Shown here: one piece after another, positions 20,795 through 31,727 of the stretch
Layout: each line of letters starts with the position of its first letter
How positions within the stretch are numbered: the stretch's first letter is position 1
Assembly: GCF_902635505.1 (NCBI RefSeq)
Contig: NC_045427.1
Location: 196,662,422-196,726,421 of the forward strand
Length of the DNA: 64,000 bases
Reading direction: 5' to 3'
DNA from: Sarcophilus harrisii
Lineage: Eukaryota > Chordata > Mammalia > Dasyuromorphia > Dasyuridae
The notes under the pieces: generated by a model
What the model saw: only the letters and a program-made list of their open reading frames with translations
Told to the model about the DNA's origin: nothing
The model's database searches: none
Position numbers and translations under genes: made by a program

Positions 20795-22080
20795 TGATAC
20801 TTACCTGTGTGCACCTGGGCAAGACTTCTCAGACTTCAGTTTTCTCATCTTTAACATTAAGGGATGGGACAAAATTAACCTCTAAGATCCTTGCCATCTC
20901 TAGTTCTAACATATTATGATCTTGCATTAGAATGGGAACAAAGTATAGGAAGTGGAGAAGGGAGAAAGGCTTCAGAATCACAGGCCAGGTTGGTAAACAG
21001 CCTGGTGGGTACCCTCTCCCCCTCTCAGGATTTAGCCTAAACATCTTAGTCAGATGCTTAGGACCTTCGACAGATCCCAGTTGTTCCTTGAAGAGTACAA
21101 GCCATCACTGGGATGATCAGAGTTAAATCTGTTCATCCAGGCCAGTTTGGACTGGAGCAGCTTCCAGGGAGTGATTCAGTTAGATGGAAGCTGGAGCGGG
21201 TGAGTAACTGTGGAAAGACCGTCCGGGGCAGGCACCCTCACACCAGCCCTCCGCCTTGTTACCCTCTCCCTGGCTTGGAACTTTCCAAGCCTCTCATTGG
21301 CAAGCTCTAAGCGAGTTGCTCTCTCCGAGCAGTCGGAGACATTTAGGAGCACATTGGGGATTGGAGCAGATGTGACTCATTCATGTTAGTATAAAACTAT
21401 AGAATTGCGTCCATTAAAGCCAGTGAAAGCTGTGTAAAGCAACATATGGAGTGAATGTGTGCTGAGGCTGTCAGAAAGCTGGGAAGTCCGATACATATGT
21501 CAGATAGTGAATTTTCGACACCACGCTTTTAAAAATTTTTCTTTGAGTTGTGCCCTTGTTACTCATGCTCATTTACAGTTTCCTGCAGGGCCTTTAGCTT
21601 TTGTTCCTTTCTAACCAGATTTCCCTGTGTTTTTCTTTTCTTTGACCACTGCATGACTCCGGGCAGTATGTGTGTGTGTGCCTCTGTGTGTGTGTGTCCT
21701 TCTATCTGTACTTATTGGGTCTGCCACAAATAGAGAAGTGGCCTTTGTGCCAAAATAATGAAATTTTATTAACTGTGGTATAAAAAGTCGACGTTCCTTC
21801 CTCCTCTCCATACCGTCCCTCTCCCCACTTGTAGGCTTAAAGGAGAAGCCATCAGTGATGGCAGCAGAGTAGTACAGAGTAAAGGCCCAGAGATAAACCA
21901 CCGCTGGCTGGCCAGCCAGCCGCAGACAGGACTTTCTTGAAGTCAGAGGGGTAACAGCGAGACTCAAAGGCTTCCTTTCTTTGTTCCATGATAGTTTCAG
22001 CAGAAGAGGATTTGGGCCGCTGTCATAGGTGGCTTGCTCTGACTGGATCCCAGCGTTTTAAATAATATATTAGCATAGCA
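20795..22080. other. Mostly non-repetitive upstream stretch
   Basis: After a short MIR-like piece near 20800-20920 ('ctgggcaagacttctcagacttcagttttctcat'), the sequence to 22080 matches no repeat I know. At 21310-21545 it contains a TGACTCA (AP-1-type) site at 21373 and ACATATG/CATATG E-box-like words. It could be a distal regulatory island about 6 kb upstream of GALNT14. I see no coding signal. Confidence 0.25.
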
Positions 22081-22084
22081 CCTA

Positions 22085-22300
22085 GAGACACTATGATTCA
22101 GTAGAAATATGGGTCTTAGGAGGGAGAGAAGGTGGAATCAAATCTTATCCTTGATGCTTTGTGACCTGTGTCCCCTTCAACGAGGCTCTTAACCTTTTTT
22201 GATCTCAGCTTCCTCTGGTGTAAAATGAGGGGATTTCCTTGAATGACCTGTGAGGTCCCTTACGGTCTTGTCTATGGACCTTTGCTATGATTCTGATCTT
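22085..22300 (+). repeat. MIR-type SINE remnant
   Basis: Plus-strand CORE-SINE order: 'tttgtgacctgtgtccccttc', 'gatctcagcttcctctggtgtaaaatgag', then 'cctgtgaggtcccttacggtct'. Confidence 0.6.
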
Positions 22301-22375
22301 TCCTTAGTACTTATTATGTAGTGTGTCAAACCCACATCAGAACCAGTTTTCCTCCTGTAAACTTTTTATTGTTGT

Positions 22376-23225
22376 TTTTTTTTATTTTTAGTAATGGCTT
22401 TTAATTTTCAAAATATATTCAAAGATAGTGTTTAACATTCACCTTTGCAAAACCCTATGTTCCAAGTTTTTCTCCGTCCCTTCCCCCATCCCTCTCCCCT
22501 AGACAGAAAGCAATCCAATATATTTTAAGCATGTATTTCTTCTATATATATTTCCACATTTATCATGCTGCACAAGAAAAATCAGATCAAAAGGGAAAAA
22601 ATAAGAAAGAAAAAAATCAAGCAAACAACAGCAAAAAAAGGTACTACGCAGTGATCCACAAAAAGTCCCAATAGTCCTTTTTTTGGGTGAAGATGACTTT
22701 CTCCATCACAAGTACATGGGAATGGGCCTGAATCATCTCATTGTTGAAAAAAGCCACATTCAGCAAAATTGATCATTGCATAATCTTGTTGTACAATGGT
22801 TCTTCTCACTTCACTTACATAAGTCTCACCAGGCCTTTCTAAAACCATCCTGCTGATTGTTTCTTATAGAACAATAATATTCTATAACTTTCATATACCA
22901 TAACTTACTCAGCCATTCCCAAGCTGATGGTCATCCACTTAGTTTCCAATTTCTTGCCACAACAAAAATGGCTGCTGCAAACATTTTTGCACATGTGGAT
23001 CCTTTTCCCTTTTTTGTTATCTTTTTGGGGTACAGACCAATAAAGACACCGCTGGATCAAAGAGTATGAACAGTTTGAATGCCCTTTGGACATGGTTCCA
23101 TATTGCTCTCCAGAATGGTTGAATCAGTTCACAACTCCGCCAACAATGAATCAATGACTCAGTTTTCCCACATCTTTTCCTGCCATTTTAGCCAATCTGA
23201 GAGGTGTATCTACTGTATCCTTTTT
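22376..23225 (-). mobile_element. L1 3' end (5'-truncated marsupial LINE-1)
   Basis: Read in reverse, the sequence follows the marsupial L1 end: 'ggagttgtgaactgattcaacc', 'tgggaatggctgagtaag', 'gatttttcttgtgcagcatgataaa' and 'ccaagtttt'-side UTR to the AT-rich tail at 22376. The recognised part is about 850 bp. It includes the short 'acacctctcagattggctaaaatggca' (compressed) segment at its 5' side. Confidence 0.88.
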
Positions 23226-23309
23226 AAAGATAAAGTTTTAATAGGGGGAAGAAAGGTTAAGGCATTTTCATAAATAACATTAAAATTTCCCCTTATTCAC
23301 ATGCAACTT

Positions 23310-23535
23310 GGTGACACAGTGTTTAGAATGCTGCTCCTGGAATCAGGACAATATGTGTTCAAATCTGATGTCATACACTTACTAACTGTGTGACCTTGGG
23401 TGAAGTCACTTAATTCTGTTTGCCTCAGTTTCCTCATCTGTAAAATGTGCTAGAGAAGAAAATGGCAAACTATCCCAGTATCTCCGCCAAGAAAATCACA
23501 GTTGGGGCAAGGAATGACCAGAAAATGATAGGAAA
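23310..23535 (+). mobile_element. Mar1/SINE-1-type SINE
   Basis: A tRNA-like head ('gtgacacagtgtttagaatgctg'), 'actgtgtgaccttggg', CTCAGTTTCCTCATCTGTAA and the tail 'aatggcaaactatcccagtatctcc' appear in order. Confidence 0.82.
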
Positions 23536-23689
23536 AACCCATATGCAGCCCTAGTGATGATGCTGTAGTCAAAGGGGAAAAAAAAGTATTTTCTACTTGC
23601 ACAGTATAATTTCTTATTGGAAATGAGTTAGGGAAGGGCAATTTCCAAAGCTATGTTTACAAAGATGACTAAGTTATTATCTAGGCATG

Positions 23690-23890
23690 AAGCATGATAC
23701 AGTTGAAAAAAACTTTTGCTTTGCAGTTCAGGTGACCTCAGTTTAAATTCTGCCACCTTTAAACTCTACTACCTGGGTGACTTTGTGTACATTTGTCTTC
23801 TCTTTAGCATAATTTTCTTATCTGATAAATGAGGAAGATTGAGTAGATGGCTCCAGAAGTCCCTTCAGCTCTGGGTATATGCTCATAATT
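23690..23890 (+). repeat. CORE-SINE remnant
   Basis: A MIR-like body with 'ctacctgggtgactttgtg', then 'cttatctgataaatgagg' and 'cagaagtcccttcagctctgg'. Confidence 0.6.
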
Positions 23891-24184
23891 CTCCAACTAT
23901 CAACTTTCTCATTAGAATGTGGAATCCAGAACTGGATCCTTGGAGTCACCTCAATTCATTGAATATTTCTTGGGAAGCTACTATGTGCTTTATGATATAG
24001 TAGGTCTTTTAAAAATTAATAAAACACATAAATAAAACAAATAAATAAAAAATCAGGAGGAACTGACTTCAAATCTGGCATCAAAAACTTAACCATACTT
24101 CTCTCCCTTAACCATACTTCTCTTGTACTTGTCTAATTCTTACCTATCTCTGACCATCTAGCTCATATGAATTCTAGGGGCCTA

Positions 24185-24360
24185 TACAGAGACTTGGAAA
24201 GGACCTCAGAAGCCACTTGTCCACCCCTCTTTTTTCCAGATGAATCTGCCAAGGCTAAGTGTTGAAGTCCCTAGAGACACAGAGGTCATAAATTTTGGCA
24301 GTAGGATTTGAACTTGGTGTCACTGACCATTCTATTATAGCACATTGCTGCCTCCATTAA
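24185..24360 (-). repeat. THER/MIR-type SINE
   Basis: The family order is kept: 'cttggaaaggacctcagaagcca', then 'cccctcttttttccagatgaa', then 'aggatttgaacttggtgtc'. Confidence 0.62.
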
Positions 24361-24451
24361 GTCTTTCCTGATGTTTCTCAACTCTTAAGTAATTTTCAAC
24401 TTCTCTGAAATAAGATAGAACTTTGTAATTTCAGTCTATCATATATATTTT

Positions 24452-24905
24452 TATTAAAGCTTTTTATTTTTGAAATATATGCATAAATAATTTTTAATAT
24501 TCACCCTTGCAAAACTTTGTGTTCCAAGTTTTTCTTTCTCTCTTCCCCCCATCCCTTTCTGTAGACAGCAAATAATCCAATATATGTTAAATATGTGCAA
24601 TTCTTCTATACATACTTCCACAATTATTTTGATGCGCAAGAAAAATCAGATTCAAAAGGAAAAAAAAATTAGAAAACAAAATGCAAGCAAACAACACCAG
24701 AAAAGGTGAAAATACTGTGATGTGATCCACATTCAGGCCCCTTGGTCCTCTTGCTGGGGGTGCAGATGGTTCTCCATCACAAGATCACAAGATCACTGGC
24801 CTCCATCACCTTGTTGTTGAAAAAAGCCACACCCATAACAGTTGGTCACCGTGTAATCTTGCTGTGTACAGCAATCTCTTGGTTCTACTCACTTCATGTA
24901 GCATC
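24452..24905 (-). mobile_element. L1 3' end
   Basis: This is the same UTR family as at 22376-23225 ('aaagctttttatttttgaaata', 'cacccttgcaaaactttgtgttcc', 'gcaagaaaaatcagat'). It runs from the tail to the 'gcaatctcttggttctactcacttca' region and is shorter than the first copy. Confidence 0.85.
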
Positions 24906-24944
24906 ATATATCAGGTATATTCACCCACGTCCTATCACCCCTCC

Positions 24945-25060
24945 TAGATGGTAAGCACCATGATGACCTCAGAGATGCTTTAATCTTCTTTGTTATATCA
25001 TAGCAACTAGCATGGTGCCTTACACACAACGTGAACTCACTATCTATTGACTGAATAAGC
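24945..25060 (+). repeat. L2 3' end
   Basis: The terminal L2 segment is present: 'agatggtaagcaccatgatg', 'catggtgccttacacac' and 'ctattgactgaataa'. Confidence 0.55.
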
Positions 25061-25117
25061 AATATAGTGATTTAATTTCCAAATATGCAGATTAATCTTG
25101 CATTTTTTTTCTGTTAG

Positions 25118-25595
25118 TAGCACAGTAGCTGGAGTGGTGGGTTCCAACCTTAGACATTTACTAGTTATATGATCCTAGCAAGTCACTGAATCTCTTCCTC
25201 AGTTTCCCCCAATGCAAAATGAGTATAATAATAGCACATACATCTGAAGGTTATTGTAGGGGTCAAGGACATATCTGTAAAGCGTTTAGCACAATGTCTG
25301 GCTCCTTGTTGTTATTGTTCAGTTGTTCAGTGATCTCCAATTCTTCAGCATCCTTTGGACCATATTATTCCAATGCTGGCTATGTACTATATTACTAAAT
25401 GTACTAGAGTGGTTTGTCATTTCCTTCTTCAGTTGATTAAAGCAAACAGAGGTTAGCTTGCCCAGAGTCACATAGTTAGTAGATATTTGAGGTTGCATTT
25501 GAACTCAGATCTTCCTGACTCCAAACCCAGTGTTCTAGCCAGCAACGTCCAACCTGGAACATAGTAGGTTTTAAATAAATGCTTATTTCTTTCCC
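25118..25595 (+). repeat. MIR split by a Mar1 SINE
   Basis: The plus-strand MIR runs to 'gtttagcacaatgtctggc' at about 25302 and resumes with 'cctggaacatagtaggttttaaataaatgctta' (25551-25585). The antisense Mar1 (25303-25545) lies inside it. Confidence 0.75.
25303..25545 (-). mobile_element. Mar1/SINE-1-type SINE inserted in a MIR
   Basis: The complement reads from a tRNA-like head ('gttctagccagc' side) through 'gactctgggcaagctaacc' to 'aactgaacaataacaacaa'. The tail abuts the interrupted MIR. Confidence 0.8.
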
Positions 25596-25599
25596 TTCT

Positions 25600-27090
25600 C
25601 TCTCTCTCTGGGAAAGCATTTTGGGGGGTAGATAGAGCTCCATACTTATGATTCCATAGGCATATGGAAACTATCCCCACTCAATGCTGATGATCAGTTC
25701 ACCTTTAATAGATGGAATGATCAGAAATCTAACAAATTAAGTGGCTTGCACTGGTTCACACATGTTGCATATGCTTGAATTCAGGTCTTCCTTCCTATCC
25801 ATTCAGCTACTGTACATCTCTGAATATGATTATGGCAGGTAAAGAAGATGCCTAAATATGAAATGGTTAGACTTACAAAAGGAACATCTGGTCAATAACC
25901 CCTTGCCTCTCTCACTTTTTTTTCTTTTCCAAAGTACAAGGCAAATATTAATTAAATAGATTATTTGAAAAGTATTTGTAGAATTTGAAATGCACTGTGC
26001 TGAATCACTGGATGATGTAAATGCTATTCCACTATGGGCAGAAATTATTTTATTTTTATGTACAAAATCCTTTTCCATTATGATTTTTTACCCCACTCTC
26101 AAACCTTTATTTTGGTCATCTCTATTTCTCCTTTTGTGGCACCCTTTTTTTTCTGAAGACCAGCAAAAGTAGCATTTCTCTTGTGTTCAGAAGAGCCAAA
26201 TCTCATTCTCCGGCCTATTCTGAAGAAGGTGGTTTTTAACAGTAATGGGAAGAAGCCTGATGAACAGTCCAAGCACAAATCCCCAAGGAGAAATAATGCA
26301 TCTCTTTGGAAAAAATGGCTTATACTTATGAGTTGGGAGACTTTCAATTTATAAAGGTTTCCTATTTCTTTCTAATGTCAGTGCAACTCCATTCTAGGAG
26401 GTTAGCCCTCTCATTTTATAGGCAAGACCTGCAAAGCCTGGTGTGAGATTAAGATTCAGAAGCAATGAGTGACAGCTTTCAGTTTCCATTTCCCATACAA
26501 GTACACAAGATTTTGAAAGATCTTTAGTTCTTTCAGGGGCTAATAGGACTAAAATCATTACCCAGGGAAATGGGAAAGTTCCTGTGGGTGATTTTTCCCC
26601 CCTTCACTGCTTTCAGGCCTGAATTCTAAATTGATTTCTGTAATAACTATTAAAGATCTTTTTAATTAAACCAGGCATCCTCCTCCTTGGCAAACTTTTC
26701 TTGATGGCATCTCTGGTTAATTAAAGGTTTAAGCTGCAAAAAAAAGTGTTATACTTAGAACAAGGGGAGTAGCTTAAAGCAAGCCAGGGAAGGGCCCTGC
26801 TGTTTTCTTCTGTGGATATAAAGAGTGCTTCTTCAAAACAGGTGTCACCTTCTTTAGAGGCATGAGGAGCCCCATTAAAAGTTAATTTAAGATGGTTATT
26901 GCCTATTTTAAATTTTCAGTTTCTCAGAGTTTTGTTTTTGCTTTAATTCCTACCAGTGCCATTTCTCCCATATAAAGTATCATGCATTAAAAGTGACATT
27001 GACAAAACTTTTATTTTTCCTTCCCAAATCCTGAAATTAGTTAATAGATTTTGTATGCAGAAGATCTGTGAGCAAAGGCTTCATAGTGTT
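25600..27090. other. Largely unique stretch, possible regulatory island
   Basis: Apart from a short SINE-like trace near 25690-25830, I recognise no repeat. At 26580-27050 the sequence is AT-rich without simple-repeat structure and has two TTAATTAA palindromes (26662-26669 and 26717-26724) and long unbroken non-repetitive text, a pattern seen in conserved non-coding elements. Several short open frames show no family resemblance. Confidence 0.25.
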
Positions 27091-27094
27091 TGAA

Positions 27095-27290
27095 TTTTAG
27101 ATCTGGAAGGGATCTTAGAAGTCATCTAACCAAATTCCCTTATTGTATATAATGATGAACTAAAGCCTAGAATGGTTAAACAACTGACCTGAGCTCAAAA
27201 GAGAAACAAATGACATTTGTCATTTGAATACAGATTCTTTGACTCTAAATCCAGAACCTTTTGCACTCTACCATATTGATGAATACAATG
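27095..27290 (-). repeat. THER/MIR-type SINE
   Basis: 'tttagatctggaagggatctt', 'gaagtcatctaaccaaattccct', 'gaactaaagcctagaatgg' and 'aaatccagaaccttttgcactctacc' occur in family order. Confidence 0.7.
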
Positions 27291-27319
27291 GACCACTTTT
27301 TGAATAAAATATAGCCACT

Positions 27320-27465
27320 ACATTATATATGTATATATAATATATACACATATGTGTATTTAAGTATCTGTATGTAGACATGCATACATGTATGAATGTA
27401 TGTTTCTGTGTGTATCCATCTATCTGTCTGTCCATCCACCCATCTGTCCACCTACCTAATTCAAA
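27320..27465 (+). repeat. Compound microsatellite (TATA/TATG, then ATCT/CCAT)
   Basis: Alternating TA and TATG words grade into ATGTATG and then CCATCTATCTGTCTGTCCAT units. Confidence 0.85.
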
Positions 27466-27479
27466 CTTACAATTTCATA

Positions 27480-27870
27480 GATGAGTCTTGATAAAGCTGA
27501 TGAAGTCTTTCAGCTATAACTATTTATAGATTGCATTCTACTGATTACATTGATCTCTGAAACACTATAGGAATTTCATGATGAAATTTATGTCAATGGA
27601 AATAAAATCAACTTAACAATTCCTTCAGGAAAACTCAAGTGATGAAAAATTCAGATCACCATGTGCAGTCAGATGGACAACCTAATGAATTAGTTAATAA
27701 CACTTAAGAATGACAACAAATTGGGAGACAACCAGAAGAGAGCAAGCTGGAGCACATTTAGGAAATTCTCTTACTCCCTTCTAATTCTCCTTACCAATGC
27801 AGATTTGAAGCTGTTCTACAATTTACCATCTTAAAGAGCTGCCCAAGACACTGAGAAATTAGTGACTGGT
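27480..27870 (+). mobile_element. RTE-type (BovB-like) LINE fragment
   Basis: The plus strand carries the segment downstream of the RTE reverse transcriptase active site. It includes words coding for ITLI, for 'WSTFRKF' and for 'LTNADLKLFYN', and parallels the fragment at 33340-33600 ('attctactgattacattga', 'aaatcagtctagcaattc'). It is broken by stops and small changes. Confidence 0.72.
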
Positions 27871-27951
27871 ATAGGATCACAAAGCTGGTATGCATCAATA
27901 GTTGTAATTGAATCCTGTTCATTTTTCACCTTGAGATTGGCCCTTTTTTTA

Positions 27952-28552
27952 ACATGACCAAACCGTTATTTTGCTGTACAAAAAGAATCAGACTCTGAAA
28001 TATTGTACAATTAGCTTGTGAAGGAAATCAAAAATGCAGGTGGGCATAAATATAGGGATTGGGAATTCAATGGTTTTTAGTCATCACCCAGAGTTCTTTC
28101 TCTCGTGCTGTTCAGTTCATTACTGCCCATTGGAAATGATTTGGTTGATCTCATTGCTGAGGATGGCCAGGTCCATCAGAACTGGTCATCATAGTATTGT
28201 TGTTGAATTTAATGACCTTCCTGCTCATTTCACCAGCATCAGTTTGTTAAGTCTCCCAGGCCTTTTGAAATCATCCTGTTGGTCATTTCTTACAGAACAG
28301 TAATTTCCATAATATTCATATACCACAATTTTTAAAATTCTCCAACATGGGCATCCATTCAGTTTCCCATTTCTGCCACTACAAAGAGGGCTGCCACAAA
28401 CATTCGTGCACATAAGGGTCCCTTTCCCTTCTTTATCATCTCTTTGGGATATAATCCCTGTAACACTGCTGGATCAAAGGGTATCACAGTTTGATAACTT
28501 TTTGAGCATAGTTCCAAACTACTCTCCAAATGGTTGGTTCGTTTCACAACCA
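27952..28552 (-). mobile_element. L1 3' region, copy A of a duplicated LTR-L1 unit
   Basis: In reverse the L1 UTR is clear: 'cctggccatcctcagcaatgaga', 'cagagaaagaactctgggtgatgac'-like and 'ctttttgtacagcaaaataacgg'. It stops near 27952, short of the L1 terminus, and ends in eight A followed by a 14-base word repeated at 29480. Many 1-5 base gaps separate it from the L1 consensus I remember. Confidence 0.8.
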
Positions 28553-28689
28553 GAGATTGGCCTTTATCTTCTGCAAACACCTTGTAAAGTGACGGGGCGA
28601 CCCCAAAAACAACACAGAGTGAGTAAAGGAGCATTGATTCCATTCCTTCAGGAAGCAGCCGCATCCTTACCACCAGAAGCCAAATTATC
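28553..28689 (-). mobile_element. Endogenous retrovirus LTR fragment (copy A)
   Basis: This 137-bp piece matches the 3' part of the LTR at 29500-30099, starting at the same base ('gataatttggcttctggtgg' in reverse) and running into the L1 at the same junction. It is a duplicate of the neighbouring unit rather than an independent insertion. It is an old, non-coding fossil. Confidence 0.8.
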
Positions 28690-28699
28690 TTTTTTTTTT

Positions 28700-29479
28700 A
28701 ATTTATTTATTTTTTTTAATTTAATAGCCTTTTATTTACAGGATATATACATGGGTAACTTTACAGCATTAAAATTGCCAAACCTCTTGTTCCAATTTTC
28801 ACCTCTTACCCCCCACCCCCCCTAGATGGCAGGATGAAGTAGATGTTAAATATATTAAAATATAAATTAGATACACAAAAGTATACCTGACCAAACGTTA
28901 TTTTGCTGTACAAAAAGAATCAGACTTAAAAACAATTGCTTGTGAAGGAAATCAAAAAATGCAGGTGTGCATAAATAAGGGATTGGGAATTCAATGTAAT
29001 GGTTTTAGTCATCTCCCAGAGTTCTTTTCTGGGCATGCAGTTCAGTTATTACTGCTCCTTTGAATGATTTGGTTGATCTCGTTGCTGAGGGCCTGGTCCA
29101 TCAGAACTGGCACATAAGTATTTTGTTAAGTATATAATATCTCCTGGTCCTGCTCATTTCACTCAGCATCAGTTCGTGTAAGTCTCTCCAGGCCTTTCTG
29201 AAATTATCCTGTTGGTCATTTCTTACAGAACAGTAATATTCCATTATTCATATACCAAATTTATTCAGCCATTCTCCAACTGATGGGCATCCATTCGTTT
29301 CCAGTTTCTGCCACTACAAAGGGGCTCCCAAACATTGTGCACTCGGTCCCTTTCCTTTCTTTATCATCTCTTTGGGATATAACCCAAGTAAATGCTGGAT
29401 CAAAGGTATAAGGTTTGATAACTTTTTGAGCATAGTTCCAAACTACATTCCAGAATGGTTGGATTCGTTCACAACTCCA
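28700..29479 (-). mobile_element. L1 3' end with A-rich tail, copy B
   Basis: This copy extends to the true L1 end: the complement has 'ttggaacaagaggtttggcaatttt', 'acagcattgaca'-type UTR and 'ctgtaaataaaaggctattaaa' before an A/T-rich tail at 28690-28725. It starts at 'ggagttgtgaacgaatcc' directly after the LTR flank. Confidence 0.85.
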
Positions 29480-29499
29480 GAGATTGGCCCTTTATCTTC

Positions 29500-30099
29500 T
29501 GCAACACACCTTGTGAAAGTGATCAAGGGTGCAAGACCCCCCAAAACAACACAGAGTGAGTAAAGGAGCATTGATTCCATTCCTTCAGGAAGCAGCCGCA
29601 TCCTTACCACCAGAAGCCAAATTATCAACTTTAACTAATTATTTTAACTTAATTAACCATAATTAATTAATTATTAACCAGGCCCCTCCCATGTACCACA
29701 CAGTCCCCTCCCAGTCATTCCTGATGGATCAATACACTGCTAACAATGTTTTCCTCTTCTCCTTCTTCTTGTCATCCTAGATATATTCTCTCTTCCTTGT
29801 CATGCATCCCATGTTCAAAAATGGTGGAAAATTCTTCCTATGGGATGTGTTGGTTAATATATAATTAGTCTATTAAGCATGCTGATTCCCTATTTGCCTT
29901 TGCCGGGTCATTGACTCCAACTAGTCTAAACTAGATCTGGGTCTATGGTAAGACTTGGTTGACAATGGACCCATTTCTGAATCCATTTTTGATTGGTTGA
30001 ATCCATCTGTTAAGCAGCTTGTTCATTGTTATCAAAATTCTTCAAAATTCTAGCTCTCTATAGAAAACAAACTGTATTTCTTCTATTCTATTCTGGTCA
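29500..30099 (-). mobile_element. Solo LTR of the same class I retrovirus family as the element at 48-55 kb
   Basis: The 600-bp unit begins TGACCAG and ends GTTGCA on the minus strand (TG...CA), with imperfect 5-bp flanking copies (AAAGA/GAAGA). It aligns by eye along most of its length with the 3' LTR at 54886-55441, for example 'ggatgcatgacaaggaag', 'ggtaaggatg' and 'tcctttactca'. No internal region is present, so it is a recombination scar of an old provirus. Confidence 0.82.
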
Positions 30100-30104
30100 T
30101 CTTT

Positions 30105-30950
30105 CCATCAATTCCTCTTCTCTTCTCTCCCACATTCTTCTCTCCTCCGCTATCTTGTACTTTATTTGTTTATATGTCCTATATTTGTAAAGTGTTTTAC
30201 AGTGTACCCAGCCACTATCCACATTATCACCATTTTCATCTTGTAAGAAGTTCCATCTTTCAGAACATGGCAAGCCCTTGAGGGGTTGATGTCTATGACA
30301 ATAGCATAGATTGTATGCAGGGAGCTACATAATGAGGCATCAAACCAATGACCTTGGGCTCCCAGGAACTATAATCTAATCAATATATTCAAGTCCATTT
30401 GTTGTTATTACTTGTTTGGCCAAAAAGCCATAGGATAGCTCAAAAGTTTTCAAACATTTTTGAATGAGAGACTGTGATAATAGCTATTTCCTCTCTCCTC
30501 CCTATGTCCAACAAAAATCACTAGAATCAATGGAGAAAGGAACTCCACTTTTGGCTATGAGTCATCAATAAAGTGATGATGTTATTTTAATTTAAGAACT
30601 ATAAATACTGACAGATCACTTTATTTTGATCAGTTCACATTTCAGAGTTAACAACTTGCTTAGACAGTTCTACAGCTATTGAAATTATATATTGTGTCTC
30701 CTCATTTTTATCCCAACAATCAATATCCCCAAAGTCTAAATGGGTTGGTCTTGAAGAAAAGTGGGTGAGCCACATTGGGGCTTCCTTTTCAGTGATAGTT
30801 TAAAACACACATCCCATGACTCTGTAAATTCCAGTTTCTAGGTAGATTTTTTACTCTTTGCCCCAACTTGTTAGACCGACTGCCCACATATGATAGATTC
30901 AGGAATGACCCATGACATTTACATTGAAGTCACTGAGTCTTGGTGGTTTA
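30105..30950. other. Upstream stretch without firm features
   Basis: A pyrimidine-rich segment at 30105-30200 resembles L2 loosely. The rest to 30950 is AT-rich and unassigned. No coding or RNA signal was seen. Confidence 0.4.
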
Positions 30951-30953
30951 GAG

Positions 30954-31260
30954 CACAGCTTTTTAAACTTTTCCTACTTGTGATCCCTTTACTCGAGAAA
31001 CGCTGTTTCTGGCAGCATTTGGGCATGTGCAGTGCAAAGTGCATGTGTTGTATGTTCAGAACCAAGGCTGTACTGAAATCGCATAATGCACCACAGGCAA
31101 GCGCTGCCAGAAACACCTCGGATTCATTATACGTTTGATTTTGTATTAATTTGTGGTCATTGCATCCATAAACCTTTTACTATTGCCAAATTTTTCATGA
31201 TCCCCACTTTCAGTTACTCAATCCTATATGGGGTCACGACCCATAGTTTAAGAAGTTTTG
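30954..31260. mobile_element. Non-autonomous hAT transposon with internal palindrome
   Basis: The ends CACAGCTTTTTAAACTT and 'catagtttaagaagttttg' match the element at 9318-9640. A perfect 12-base inverted repeat, GTTTCTGGCAGC (31005-31016) and GCTGCCAGAAAC (31103-31114), lies inside. The 8-bp flanks (GTTTAGAG/ATTTAAAA) are only partly alike. It has no transposase frame. Confidence 0.78.
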
Positions 31261-31727
31261 ATTTAAAATTCTTTATAATCTTTCTCTATTTTGCACTCCT
31301 AACAGACATCTTCATGGTGATTTGTTTATGCTCATCATAGGCATTGCAAAGAAAGATGACCAAGCATCCTATGAAATAATTGTTGTTGACTTTGGGTGAT
31401 CAAAAAAAAACTAACTTTGATAATCTCTTTATTCATCTATCTTGAGAGAAACTATGAACTATCTATACATTCAGTTTCTGCCTTATGTATTCACGTTACA
31501 TTTACAGTGAGAAAAGTTAATAAGGATAATTTATTTCCTCCAATAGGGTATCAAATTTGATTGGGCAAAGATCTTACATGAAGAGTTCAAGTAGCTCAAT
31601 TAAAGTTCATAGATGCTCCAAAATCTTTCCTTTTTACCAAAACAATACCACTATCTGTATGGAAGTAGTCAAAAGGGAAAGGGAGGGGAGGAATACTAGG
31701 AATAAAGAATACTTGGTATTTTAATCT

